NCBI RefSeq assembly: GCF_002836505.1
Contig: NZ_PJBF01000042.1
Coordinates: 1 to 64,000 of the forward strand
Source: Psychrobacter sp. Choline-02u-9
GTDB taxonomy: Bacteria > Pseudomonadota > Gammaproteobacteria > Pseudomonadales > Moraxellaceae
Direction of reading: 5' to 3'
DNA length: 64,000 bases
Shown here: positions 28,528-37,096 of the stretch, in pieces
Numbering within the stretch: the first letter of the stretch is position 1
Layout: every line of letters starts with the position of its first letter
Translations under genes and position numbers: made by a program
Notes under the pieces: model-generated
Seen by the model: the letters and a program-made list of their open reading frames with translations, nothing else
The model's database searches: none
What the model was told of the DNA's origin: nothing

Positions 28528-28886
28528 AATATGGTTATCCAGTTATCAGCCCAATTCGAAGTACAATAATGCAGCCATTGTTGTGCGTTTCAAGCTATTT
28601 GCAAAAAAAACACACAAACAACGCGATTAAGACATATGGTCATCACGTTGGCTGCAGAAAATTTGATATAAACGCATATTATGCCTAATCTGCCTTTGTT
28701 ATACAACCGGCTGAGTTCAATCAAAGAACGGGAGTCTGCAAGTATCTGAGGTGTTTATTCAGTGATATTTATATTGGGTTAAATATTGTCATCATGCTTG
28801 AAAACACCGCTTAGTGTGCACATATCAACCGCACGCTAATAAAAACAGCCATATCAATATATTTACTGACTTGAGGATTTGTAACC
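28528..28886. other. Divergent promoter region between aspS and sohB
   Basis: This 359-bp gap holds no credible open frame. It is AT-rich with an A9 run at 28601-28614 and must contain both promoters. I found no T-box, riboswitch or clear operator. Confidence 0.5.
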
Positions 28887-29867
28887 ATGCTATTTCATCC
28901 CCCTAAAAACCTTGTTGAGCTTAAAATACGCCACTTGAATGATGCTCAAAAGCAGTGCCGTGAAGATTTGATGGAAGCTACCCAAGGCAAAGCTGCCCTC
29001 AAACAGTTCAAAAAAGTCATGGCCAAAAAAGCCAAGCAAGCATTGAAAGCAAAAACCAAAAATAAGAAAAAACATTCTGATGATAAGGCACAAGTTTTTG
29101 TGCTCGATTTTGACGGTGATATCAAAGCAACTGCGGTCAAACATTTGCGTGAAGAAATCAGTACTCTAATTAGTACCGCAAATAAAGGTGACGAAGTTAT
29201 CGTCCGTCTCGAATCAGGCGGTGGTTTGGTACACGGCTATGGTTTGGCCGCAGCACAATTGGTTCGCCTAAAAGATGCTGGTTTAAAACTGACAGTCTGT
29301 GTTGATAAGGTGGCGGCAAGCGGTGGTTATATGATGGCTTGTGTTGCAGACAAGGTAATAGCAGCACCATTTGCTATTATTGGCTCAATTGGTGTGGTAT
29401 CACAGCTGCCAAATTTCCATAAATGGCTAAAAAATCATGACGTCGATTATGAGATGTTTACTGCGGGCGACTACAAGCGCACAGTTACTGTGTTCGGTGA
29501 GAACGATGCTGAAGATCGTGCCAAGTACCAAGAAGAACTGGAGCAGACACACGAGCTATTTAAACACTTTGTCAATAACTATCGCCCAACATTAGATGTG
29601 GCAAAAGTGGCCACTGGAGAACATTGGTATGGCGAAGATGCGCTAAAACTTAATTTGATTGATAGCTTGCAAACGTCAGACAGCTATATTTTGGAACGTA
29701 TGGAAGACAACGAAGTGTACGCACTTTATTCACGTCAGAAGCCGACGTTAGCAGAAAAGTTAGGATTGGCTCAAGCAGCAGAAGCGACATTGAGCATGGC
29801 TGTAGATAAATTACCTAATGCACTTGCACGTTTTGATTTAAATAGTCGCCTAAATATTCTGAAATAA
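28887..29867 (+). CDS. sohB: SohB-type S49 peptidase lacking the N-terminal membrane anchor
   Basis: SohB is a periplasmic-facing peptidase of the S49 signal-peptide-peptidase family. The 326-residue protein has the family core in RLESGGGLVHGYG, the catalytic serine in VDKVAASGGYMMA (residues about 143-155), IIGSIGVVSQLPNF and the lysine segment AGDYKRTVT. GEHWYGEDAL follows. Escherichia coli SohB begins with a hydrophobic signal anchor, whereas this protein opens MLFHPPKNLVELKIRHLND, a hydrophilic start. An in-frame TGA five codons upstream of the ATG excludes an extension. GAGGATTTGTAACC precedes the start. The basic stretch AKKAKQALKAKTKNKKKH is conserved. So the membrane location is uncertain. 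Confidence 0.88.
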   Translation: MLFHPPKNLVELKIRHLNDAQKQCREDLMEATQGKAALKQFKKVMAKKAKQALKAKTKNKKKHSDDKAQVFVLDFDGDIKATAVKHLREEISTLISTANKGDEVIVRLESGGGLVHGYGLAAAQLVRLKDAGLKLTVCVDKVAASGGYMMACVADKVIAAPFAIIGSIGVVSQLPNFHKWLKNHDVDYEMFTAGDYKRTVTVFGENDAEDRAKYQEELEQTHELFKHFVNNYRPTLDVAKVATGEHWYGEDALKLNLIDSLQTSDSYILERMEDNEVYALYSRQKPTLAEKLGLAQAAEATLSMAVDKLPNALARFDLNSRLNILK

Positions 29868-29943
29868 TGTTAGTTATCATTATGATAGTTAAATAATGGT
29901 ATTTCAGTGCTCAGAAATTTTTAGATACATTGTTTATATTTTG

Positions 29944-29976
29944 TAAAAGGTGTGGCCTAGCTGGTCGCGCCTTTTT
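29944..29976 (+). terminator. Rho-independent terminator of sohB
   Basis: AAAGGTGTG (29946-29954) pairs with CGCGCCTTT (29966-29974), including two G-U pairs, and T tracts follow. It lies about 80 bp after the sohB stop. Confidence 0.75.
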
Positions 29977-30041
29977 GCTGTTTATTGACAATTGCTGTGT
30001 TATAAATGTAGCACACGGAAAACAGTATACGTGCGTGCACT

Positions 30042-30062
30042 AAAGCTCTAGTAGAGCTTTTT
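30042..30062 (+). terminator. Short hairpin with T-run just before the acyl-CoA dehydrogenase gene
   Basis: AAAGCTCT (30042-30049) pairs with AGAGCTTT (30053-30060) around a three-base loop, and the run continues into five T residues. It may be a second sohB terminator, or an attenuator for the ACAD gene that starts at 30108. The distance to the ATG favours the former. Confidence 0.5.
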
Positions 30063-30107
30063 ATCAACATTTGATTTAGACAATCAATAAAGAAAAGGAA
30101 GTCATTT

Positions 30108-31376
30108 ATGTCTAACGACAATTTAATGTTTACCGCAACAGAACATGGTCAAGCCATGCATGCCAAAGTCAAAGCGTTCATCGAAACGAATATTGAGCCT
30201 ATCGAATCACAATTCTGGGAAGATTGTCATAAGAAAAACCCTGATGGTAATTGGGAAAACTGGGAGTGGCCAGAAGCCTACGAAAATTTGCGCAAGCAAG
30301 CGCGTGAAGAAGGCTTGTGGAATTTATTCCTGCCAGATGACACACTAGGTGCAGGACTGTCAGTCACTGATTATGCGCCTATTGCAGAATTGACTGGTCG
30401 TAGTTTGCTAGCACCTCATGTATTTAACTGTAATGCCCCTGATAGCGGCAACATGGAGCTGTTATGGCGCTACGGTACTCAAGAGCAGCAAGACAAGTGG
30501 CTTACCCCAATCCTAGAAGGTAAGACACGCTCTGTATTCTGTATGACTGAGCCTGACGTGGCGTCAAGTGATGCAACCAATATGCAAGCAACCGCCGTAG
30601 TAGATGGTGATGAGATTGTCATCAATGGTAGTAAGTGGTGGTCATCTGGTCTTGGCGATCCAGCGGTTGATGTTTTGATTGTGATGGCATATACCGCGGA
30701 TGAAAGTGCAGACCGTCATCATCAGCATTCGATGGTACTTGTGCCAGTCAACACACCAGGTGTAAATATTAAACGTATGCTTAAAGTGTTTGGTGATTAT
30801 GATGCACCGCACGGCCATGGTGAAATTAGCTTTGAAAATGTGCGTGTGCCAGTCAGCCACTTTATTGGTGGGCCTGGTAAGGGATTTGAGATTGCGCAGG
30901 GTCGTCTAGGGCCAGGCCGTATTCATCATTGCATGCGCTGTATCGGTGCTGCCGAAAAATCTCTTGAGTTAGCGGTCAAGCGTGGTATGTCACGTACTGC
31001 CTTTGGTAAGCCATTACTACAATTGGGTGGTAACTTTGAGCGTATCAGCGAAGCCCGTATCAAAATCGACCAAGCACGCTTGCTCACATTGTACGCCGCC
31101 CAAAAAATGGATGCTCAAGGCACCAAAGCCGCATTGACTGAAATCTCTGCTATCAAAGTAGTGGCGCCAACTGTGCTACAAGAAGTCGTCGACATGGCGA
31201 TTCAGATTCATGGTGGTATGGGCGTATGTCAAGATACCTTGTTACCAAATTTTTATGCGCAAGCACGTGTACTACGTTTAGCAGATGGTCCAGATGAAGT
31301 ACATAAAACCATGATTGCTAAGCTAGAACTAAAACGTCAGGGCTTTAGTCGTTCTGCTAAATCTGACAAAGCTTAG
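30108..31376 (+). CDS. Acyl-CoA dehydrogenase family protein (ACAD10/11-like)
   Basis: This flavoprotein resembles the ACAD10/ACAD11 subgroup of acyl-CoA dehydrogenases. The 422 residues follow the usual order. An N-terminal helical domain is followed by VFCMTEPDVASSDATNM (flavin-binding TEP motif) and by INGSKWWSSGLGDP. Then GMSRTAFGKPLLQLGGNF and the C-terminal IQIHGGMGVCQDTLLPNFYA complete the pattern. It is followed 242 bp later by an APH-like phosphotransferase. In characterised cases these partners act together on 4-hydroxyacyl-CoAs, with the phosphotransferase installing a phosphate that the dehydrogenase-like partner eliminates. That role here is inferred from the pairing. A terminator separates the two genes. 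Confidence 0.88.
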   Translation: MSNDNLMFTATEHGQAMHAKVKAFIETNIEPIESQFWEDCHKKNPDGNWENWEWPEAYENLRKQAREEGLWNLFLPDDTLGAGLSVTDYAPIAELTGRSLLAPHVFNCNAPDSGNMELLWRYGTQEQQDKWLTPILEGKTRSVFCMTEPDVASSDATNMQATAVVDGDEIVINGSKWWSSGLGDPAVDVLIVMAYTADESADRHHQHSMVLVPVNTPGVNIKRMLKVFGDYDAPHGHGEISFENVRVPVSHFIGGPGKGFEIAQGRLGPGRIHHCMRCIGAAEKSLELAVKRGMSRTAFGKPLLQLGGNFERISEARIKIDQARLLTLYAAQKMDAQGTKAALTEISAIKVVAPTVLQEVVDMAIQIHGGMGVCQDTLLPNFYAQARVLRLADGPDEVHKTMIAKLELKRQGFSRSAKSDKA

Positions 31377-31466
31377 CCTTAAGTTTAATCTTAACAAACG
31401 GTTGTGTGAGTTAGTTTTGATTTGCTCACGCAACTATCAAGAATAAGCCAATCAAAATGCTAATTG

Positions 31467-31504
31467 AAAATTCACTATTAACGACTTAGTAGTGAATTTT
31501 TCAT
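31467..31504 (+). terminator. Terminator between the ACAD and phosphotransferase genes
   Basis: An 11-bp perfect stem (AAAATTCACTA, 31467-31477, with TAGTGAATTTT, 31490-31500) has a 12-base loop and ends in a T-run. It suggests that the two genes are at least partly separate transcripts, despite their likely functional link. Confidence 0.8.
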
Positions 31505-31617
31505 CACTAAAGCGAGTCCTCATTTCAAAAATAGTGAGAAGAGTGAGATAAACTGAATTGAGAACTGGCTCGCATATCTGTTATAAAAATAAATGACCAC
31601 ATGATAAGGAATGTCTC

Positions 31618-32862
31618 ATGGCAACTGATAATAAAGTACTAGACAAAGGCGGTGCCGTACGCGAAGGTGAAGAGCTTGATGCCAAAGCAGTCAGTGAATG
31701 GCTTCGCGGTCAAGGCGTCGACGTGGTAGGCGAGCCTAAGGTCACTCAGTTCTCAGGCGGCGCATCAAACTGGACGTATCGACTACAGTATGAGGGTGAA
31801 GATAAAAACCAAGACCTCATATTACGTCGTCCACCAAAAGGTACCAAGGCAAAATCTGCCCATGATATGGTGCGTGAGTACACCGTTCAAAAAGCATTAA
31901 AAGATGCTTATCCTTATGTACCTGAGATGATTGCGCTATGTACGGATGAAGCTGTTATCGGCGCTGACTTTTATGTGATGGAGCGGATGGAAGGTATTAT
32001 TCCTCGTGCAGAATTACCAGAAGGTATCGATCTAAATCCTGAGCAAACGCGTCTGCTTTGCACCAATGTATTAGACGCTTTGGTAGAGCTGCATCAGATA
32101 GACTATACCGAGCATCCTGATTTGGTCAATTTGGGCCGCGGTGAAGGTTATTGCGAACGCCAGATCAGTGGTTGGGATAAACGTTATGTCAAAGCAAAGA
32201 CACCTAACGTACCGAGCTTTGCACTGGTTAGACAATGGCTTGCTAAGCACACGCCTGCTGATAGCAAAACTTGTATCATTCATAATGATTGGCGCTTTGA
32301 CAATGTCATACTTGATGCAGATGAGCCGACCAAAGTTATTGGCGTGCTCGATTGGGAGATGGCAACCCTTGGCGATCCATTAATGGACTTGGGTAGTGCG
32401 TTGGCTTACTGGATTGAAGAAGATGACAATATCATCATGCAGCAATTCCGTCGTCAGCCAACACATTTAGAAGGCATGATGACACGTGATGAAGTGGTTG
32501 AATATTATCTAAAACAGTCAGGTTTAGAGATAGATAACTGGACCTTTTATGAAGTGTTCGGATTGTTCCGCCTTTCAGGCATTATTCAGCAAATCTACTA
32601 TCGTTATTATCATAAGCAAACCACCAATCCAGCTTTCAAAAATGCTTGGCTCGTTATACATGTCATGCATGCTAAATGTTTGAAGCTAATTGCGCAATAT
32701 GAAGGCGAAGCCTTATTCAATGCGTATGTTCAGCCGCATTTAGAAGACATAGGTGTAGATGCTGCTGCTATCGAGCAGTTGCCAAGCCCTGTTCAAAAAG
32801 TGGTCAAAAGTATTTTACCAAAAGGTTATTTTGCAAAAGCACCTGACTCTCCTGAAGCGTAA
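31618..32862 (+). CDS. APH-family phosphotransferase (ACAD10/11 kinase-like)
   Basis: The 414-residue protein is a protein-kinase-like phosphotransferase of the aminoglycoside phosphotransferase superfamily. Key motifs are the N-terminal FSGGASNWTYRL, the Brenner-type catalytic loop IIHNDWRFDNVILD near residue 220 (HxDxxxxN), and the metal-binding VLDWEMATLGDPLMDLG. This is the pattern of the kinase domain fused to acyl-CoA dehydrogenase in vertebrate ACAD10/11 and of the LvaA-type 4-hydroxyacyl-CoA kinase in Pseudomonas putida levulinate catabolism. No antibiotic substrate is implied. A histidine phosphatase and an SDR follow on the same strand, so a catabolic unit is likely. Confidence 0.88.
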   Translation: MATDNKVLDKGGAVREGEELDAKAVSEWLRGQGVDVVGEPKVTQFSGGASNWTYRLQYEGEDKNQDLILRRPPKGTKAKSAHDMVREYTVQKALKDAYPYVPEMIALCTDEAVIGADFYVMERMEGIIPRAELPEGIDLNPEQTRLLCTNVLDALVELHQIDYTEHPDLVNLGRGEGYCERQISGWDKRYVKAKTPNVPSFALVRQWLAKHTPADSKTCIIHNDWRFDNVILDADEPTKVIGVLDWEMATLGDPLMDLGSALAYWIEEDDNIIMQQFRRQPTHLEGMMTRDEVVEYYLKQSGLEIDNWTFYEVFGLFRLSGIIQQIYYRYYHKQTTNPAFKNAWLVIHVMHAKCLKLIAQYEGEALFNAYVQPHLEDIGVDAAAIEQLPSPVQKVVKSILPKGYFAKAPDSPEA

Positions 32863-32910
32863 GCATTCAGCAAACTGTACTTTAGCAAATATGATAAAAG
32901 GTAAGAATTT

Positions 32911-33675
32911 ATGACAACCATACTTTTAGCACGTCATGGCCAAGCGTCTTTTGGACAAGAAAATTATGATCAACTCTCAGAACTAGGCACTATCCAAGCC
33001 CAAATGCTAGGTCAGCACTATGCAGCCACACAGCGCCGCATCGATGCCATATTTACTGGTAGGTTGGTTCGACAGCAAGACTCAGCACGTCATTTTTGGG
33101 AGCGTTACCAATCGTCTGTACATGTTAATAATAGCAATGGCACAGCTACTGCGCCCGCAATCAACTTTGATCAGCCAGATAGTTATATTCTGCCGCAGTT
33201 TGATGAATTTAATCATAAAGACGTGTTCGTTAAGTCAGCAGAGGCATCTGGTAATCGATCTGACATCTCAGCTGAAATCACCAAAGCAGAATCGCCAGCC
33301 ACGCGACTGGCTGAGCTATTTGATCAAGCGATGCAGCGCTGGCATGCTGGTGACAATGACCAAGATTATCTTGAAAGTTGGCCACAGTTTAATGATCGTG
33401 CACAGCAAGCCCTTGAACAAGTACGTACAAAAGTAGCAAGTATGAGCTTAGATCAGGACAGCACCGTACTCGTATTCACTTCAGGCGGTGTCATCGCTGC
33501 AATCACTGCACAATTATTGCAACAAGGTAGTCAGACTGCTTATCAGCTGAATAAAAGCTTGGTTAATACGGGTGTGACCTCTATTACTTTAAAGAATCAA
33601 AGTTCTCGCTTATTGTCTTTAAATGAATACAGTCATTTATTTTCTGATGGCAAACCGTTTGTGACATGGCGGTAA
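32911..33675 (+). CDS. Histidine phosphatase family protein
   Basis: This phosphatase of the phosphoglycerate-mutase-like superfamily has the N-terminal catalytic RHGQ in LARHGQASFGQENYDQLSELG (the histidine at residue 9). The second catalytic segment is VLVFTSGGVIAAITA near the C-terminus, with the acidic EFNHKD in between. The 254-residue length is long for the family because of an inserted region (residues about 80-125). It starts 48 bp after the phosphotransferase gene, so co-transcription is likely. The substrate is not known. It could remove the phosphate the kinase installs or act on unrelated small phosphates. Confidence 0.85.
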   Translation: MTTILLARHGQASFGQENYDQLSELGTIQAQMLGQHYAATQRRIDAIFTGRLVRQQDSARHFWERYQSSVHVNNSNGTATAPAINFDQPDSYILPQFDEFNHKDVFVKSAEASGNRSDISAEITKAESPATRLAELFDQAMQRWHAGDNDQDYLESWPQFNDRAQQALEQVRTKVASMSLDQDSTVLVFTSGGVIAAITAQLLQQGSQTAYQLNKSLVNTGVTSITLKNQSSRLLSLNEYSHLFSDGKPFVTWR

Positions 33676-33796
33676 ATTTACACATGATTTGCGGTTAATA
33701 TAGTGTCATATCTGCTTAAAGTATAAGCCTTATCGACGTTTATACTAAGAAATACCGATTTGATTCTGTGCAATATCGATATACAAAGGACGGTAC

Positions 33797-34666
33797 ATGC
33801 AAAACAAATTAATAAAATTGGTTGCTAAAAGTGCGCGCCATAGCAAAAACCAGATAGTAGGCGCGGTTCGACCTGCAAGCTATCTAAAAGACTTGAGTCA
33901 GCAGCAAGTAGGCAAAGGTAAAACGGTGCTTATCACAGGTGCCAGTTCAGGTCTGGGCGAGGGCATGGCTAGACTGTTTGCTAGCCTTGGCTACAACTTG
34001 GCTATATGTGCGCGTCGTACTGATCGTTTAGAGCACCTAAAATCAGAGATGATGGACAAGTACCCTGATATCCGAGTCGAATACCAAGCATTAGATGTAA
34101 GTGATTACGATACGGTCTTTCAAGTATTTGATGCTTTTGCAGATGACTTTGGTAGTATTGAGCGAGTAGTGGTCAATGCGGGTATTGGTGATAGCCGCCG
34201 CATTGGTAAAGGACATTTCGAAACCAATCGTCGCACTGCTGATGTCAATTTTGTCGCCGCACTGGCACAGTGTGAAGCTGCCATGAATATCTTCCGTGCT
34301 CAGAACAGCGGGCATTTGGTCGTGATATCTAGCATGTCAGCCATGCGTGGATTGCCCAGGCATCTGACAACCTATGGTGCAAGTAAAGCTGGCTTGGCTC
34401 ACTTAGCAGAAGGCATCCGTGCTGATATGCTTTTGACCAATTTACCTATTAAAGTTTCTACGATTTACCCAGGTTATATTCGCACTGAAATCAACGAAGG
34501 CTCCAAACCATTACCGTTCGAAGTCGATACAGATACTGGTACTAAAGCCATTGTCGCGGCTATTGAAGCGGGCGTAGATGAAGCCTGTGTACCGAGCCTG
34601 CCTTGGTCTATGGTCAGTCACGCGATGAAGCACTTACCATTACAGGTGATGAATAAACTAAGTTAA
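33797..34666 (+). CDS. Short-chain dehydrogenase/reductase
   Basis: This classical SDR of 289 residues has an N-terminal extension of about 45 residues before the coenzyme-binding TGASSGLGEGMA. The glycine motif is followed by VVNAGIGDSRR (NAG), the catalytic serine in VVISSMSAM and YGASK with the catalytic tyrosine and lysine near residue 195. PGYIRTEIN matches the substrate loop. Sequences of this type are common oxidoreductases of acyl or alcohol metabolism. It lies 121 bp after the histidine phosphatase and ends in the bidirectional terminator that also serves fadD. The substrate is not readable. Confidence 0.88.
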   Translation: MQNKLIKLVAKSARHSKNQIVGAVRPASYLKDLSQQQVGKGKTVLITGASSGLGEGMARLFASLGYNLAICARRTDRLEHLKSEMMDKYPDIRVEYQALDVSDYDTVFQVFDAFADDFGSIERVVVNAGIGDSRRIGKGHFETNRRTADVNFVAALAQCEAAMNIFRAQNSGHLVVISSMSAMRGLPRHLTTYGASKAGLAHLAEGIRADMLLTNLPIKVSTIYPGYIRTEINEGSKPLPFEVDTDTGTKAIVAAIEAGVDEACVPSLPWSMVSHAMKHLPLQVMNKLS

Positions 34667-34690
34667 TAAAATTGGTTTCATTAATGCAGA

Positions 34691-34730
34691 AAGAAGAAGC
34701 CCACTATTGTAGTGGGCTTCTTCTTTTATT
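34691..34730. terminator. Bidirectional terminator between SDR and first fadD
   Basis: A 16-bp perfect stem (34691-34706 with 34710-34725, AAGAAGAAGCCCACTA on the left) with loop TTG serves both convergent genes. T-rich tracts flank it on both strands. Confidence 0.93.
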
Positions 34731-34754
34731 TACTCTGAAGCAGCACGGCAAGTA

Positions 34755-36455
34755 TTACAACGTTTGAGGGTTGTTTGACATATGCTGTTCACGCAGCTTT
34801 TGACGCAGTACTTTACCAACATTACTCTTTGGTAGTTCACTGACAAACTCAATATGACGTGGACATTTATAACCAGTCAAATTTTCAAGTGCGAATTCCT
34901 TGATGACTTCTTTAGTGACGTTATTGTCAGCAGGTACTATATAAATTTTAACCGCTTCACCTTGATTTTCATCAGGAATACCAATTACGGCACAATCGAC
35001 GATACCATCACAATCAAGCATGACAGATTCGATTTCATTCGGAAATACATTGAAGCCTGAAACTAAGATCATGTCTTTCTTACGATCTAGTAGAGTAAAG
35101 TAGCCTTTCTCATCCATGCTAACGATATCACCTGTGCGGAAGTAGCCATCGCGAGTAAAGTCATTGCTATTGTCTTTATTAAAATATCCTGACATAACGT
35201 TTGGACCTTTGATACACATCTCGCCTGCTTGATGCATGCCAACACGCTCACCGTTTTCGTCAATCACGATAATATCGACACTCGGTACAGGTATACCAAT
35301 AGTACCGTTGAACTTGCGATCAGTGATAACGTTGGCAGTACCGCCAGCCACACCTTCCGTCATACCCCAACCTTCAACCATGGGGCAACCAGTCACTTCT
35401 AACCAACGTGCTGCGGTTTGCTCGGTTGCCGCCATACCACCTGCTTGCGTGATACGTAGCGAGCTAAAGTCTAAGTCTTTAAAGTTTGGTTGGTCAAGTA
35501 ACCCTTTAAATAGAGTGTTTACAGCAGGGAAGATGTGGAATGGTTGTTTTGATAACGTTTTAATAAACCCAGGCATATCGCGCGGATTAGGCACTAGGAT
35601 AAAGGTATAACCTGAACGCATACCAAGCAGACTTAGCATGAAGGCAAAAATATGATATAGCGGTAAGGCCATAACCATATTGATATATACTTCATTGATA
35701 CCTGAGGTCACAGGACGATACCATGCCTCTGATTGCATAGCAGCAGCAACGACATTACGTTGTGTTAGGATAGCACCTTTAGATAATCCAGTCGTACCAC
35801 CTGTATATTGCAAGATCGCTTTTTGTTGTAGGGTGGTTTTTGGTGCTTGAATCGGTAGGTTTTTTCCCTTTTTTAATACTTCAGGGAATTTAGTGACATT
35901 GTACTTAGGATCGTTCAGGTTGTATTTTGGAACCAAGCGTTTGACCTGACGGATGACTGTATTGACCAAAATACCTTTTAAACCCATCATATCGCCCATT
36001 TTTGACAGCACGATACGTTTGATATTGGTTTCTTCAATGACTTGTTCTAAAGCTTGAGCAAAGTTATCCACAACAAAAATAACCTGAGCGCCCGAGTCGT
36101 TCAATTGATGACGTAGCTCACGGCCTGTATATAGCGGATTGATAGGTGTACAAACGTAACCTGCACGCAGAATACCAATCATAGTCGGTAGGTATTGTGG
36201 AACGTTCGGCATCATGAGAGCCACTACGCTACCTTTAGGTAAACCTTGAGCTTGTAACCATGCTGCTACTGCCAGTGAAGCGTTATCAACATCACCATAA
36301 GTATGCGTCACACCCATACAGATAGTCATCGGATGCATACGAAAGCGGTTAAAACACTCTTCATATAACTCTATGAGGCTTTCATACTGATCAGGATTAA
36401 TCGTCTTGGGTACATTTTCTGGGTATTGAGCAAGCCAAGGTTTATCTACAGTCAT
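34755..36455 (-). CDS. fadD: Long-chain fatty acid CoA ligase FadD (first of two tandem copies)
   Basis: FadD activates exogenous long-chain fatty acids to acyl-CoA. The 566-residue protein is of normal family length. Signatures are the P-loop-like ILQYTGGTTGLSKGAI, the acyl-adenylate motif GWGMTEGVA, and GYFRTGDIVSMDEKGYFTLL. The A8/A10 motifs are DRKKDMILVSGFNVFPNEIE and the C-terminal lysine PKSNVGKVLRQKL. The start has AAGGA eight bases upstream, in the same spacing as the second copy. It is nearly identical in layout to the product of 37097-38794, so it arose by tandem duplication. Confidence 0.95.
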   Translation of the reverse strand: MTVDKPWLAQYPENVPKTINPDQYESLIELYEECFNRFRMHPMTICMGVTHTYGDVDNASLAVAAWLQAQGLPKGSVVALMMPNVPQYLPTMIGILRAGYVCTPINPLYTGRELRHQLNDSGAQVIFVVDNFAQALEQVIEETNIKRIVLSKMGDMMGLKGILVNTVIRQVKRLVPKYNLNDPKYNVTKFPEVLKKGKNLPIQAPKTTLQQKAILQYTGGTTGLSKGAILTQRNVVAAAMQSEAWYRPVTSGINEVYINMVMALPLYHIFAFMLSLLGMRSGYTFILVPNPRDMPGFIKTLSKQPFHIFPAVNTLFKGLLDQPNFKDLDFSSLRITQAGGMAATEQTAARWLEVTGCPMVEGWGMTEGVAGGTANVITDRKFNGTIGIPVPSVDIIVIDENGERVGMHQAGEMCIKGPNVMSGYFNKDNSNDFTRDGYFRTGDIVSMDEKGYFTLLDRKKDMILVSGFNVFPNEIESVMLDCDGIVDCAVIGIPDENQGEAVKIYIVPADNNVTKEVIKEFALENLTGYKCPRHIEFVSELPKSNVGKVLRQKLREQHMSNNPQTL

Positions 36456-37096
36456 GATTAGCGTCCTTAAATATTAAAATAAATTAAGGCTCTATAAAAA
36501 AGTAGTCACATCCATGTCAACAATTTAAATCGCTGTTCCGTTAGCAAGAAATTGTCGAGTGCTATCCTATATGTTCACATACTGCTAAAATACGGGGCCC
36601 TTATAAAGTTTGATTTAATCACAGAGCATAAATAGCTCATCAGATTAAAAAACCAATTAATGTTTTGGTAATGAAAATAGCTACTAGTAATGCTGCTAAT
36701 CAATCGATATGAATCATAATTATATAAGATCAAAATAACAGAAAGTATAGTGACACATTTTGGCAATACATTAACATAACTACAACCGTGCCTGTTATTC
36801 TTATACAAGAACTTGATAGTTTACAGTTAAATTTGATAAATGAAACAATATATGTTGAATAATCAGAAAATACCTAGACAAATAATTTACTTTCTTATCA
36901 AGTAATTAACATGAAATTTATTCAAAAAATGTCATATAATTGGATATAAAAGTAGATTTGTAGTAATTATAATAGAGAAATTTTATATTTGAATGACAGA
37001 AAATAAATATACAAAAAGGGCATCTTACAATTACTGTAAGATGCCTTTAGTAAAAATAAATTCATGTTTTTAGAATTTTTTAAAAATTGTCTCTAT
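36456..37096. other. AT-rich intergenic region between the two fadD copies
   Basis: This 641-bp region is very AT-rich. A 77-codon frame (36575-36808, minus) has no ribosome-binding site and looks random. The fadD2 terminator lies at its right end. The segment GCAATACATTAACATAA near 36761-36778 is matched upstream of the second fadD by AGCAATACATTAGCATGA near 39090-39110. So the duplication may extend into the promoter region. Confidence 0.55.
37013..37050 (-). terminator. Rho-independent terminator of the second fadD copy
   Basis: An 11-bp perfect stem (37019-37029 with 37035-37045, GGCATCTTACA with TGTAAGATGCC) has a five-base loop. On the minus strand it is followed by CCCTTTTTG, so it ends fadD transcription about 50 bp after the stop. 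Confidence 0.9.

Noticed and set aside
36575..36808. 77-codon minus-strand frame between the fadD genes
   Set aside because: No ribosome-binding site and composition of random AT-rich DNA.
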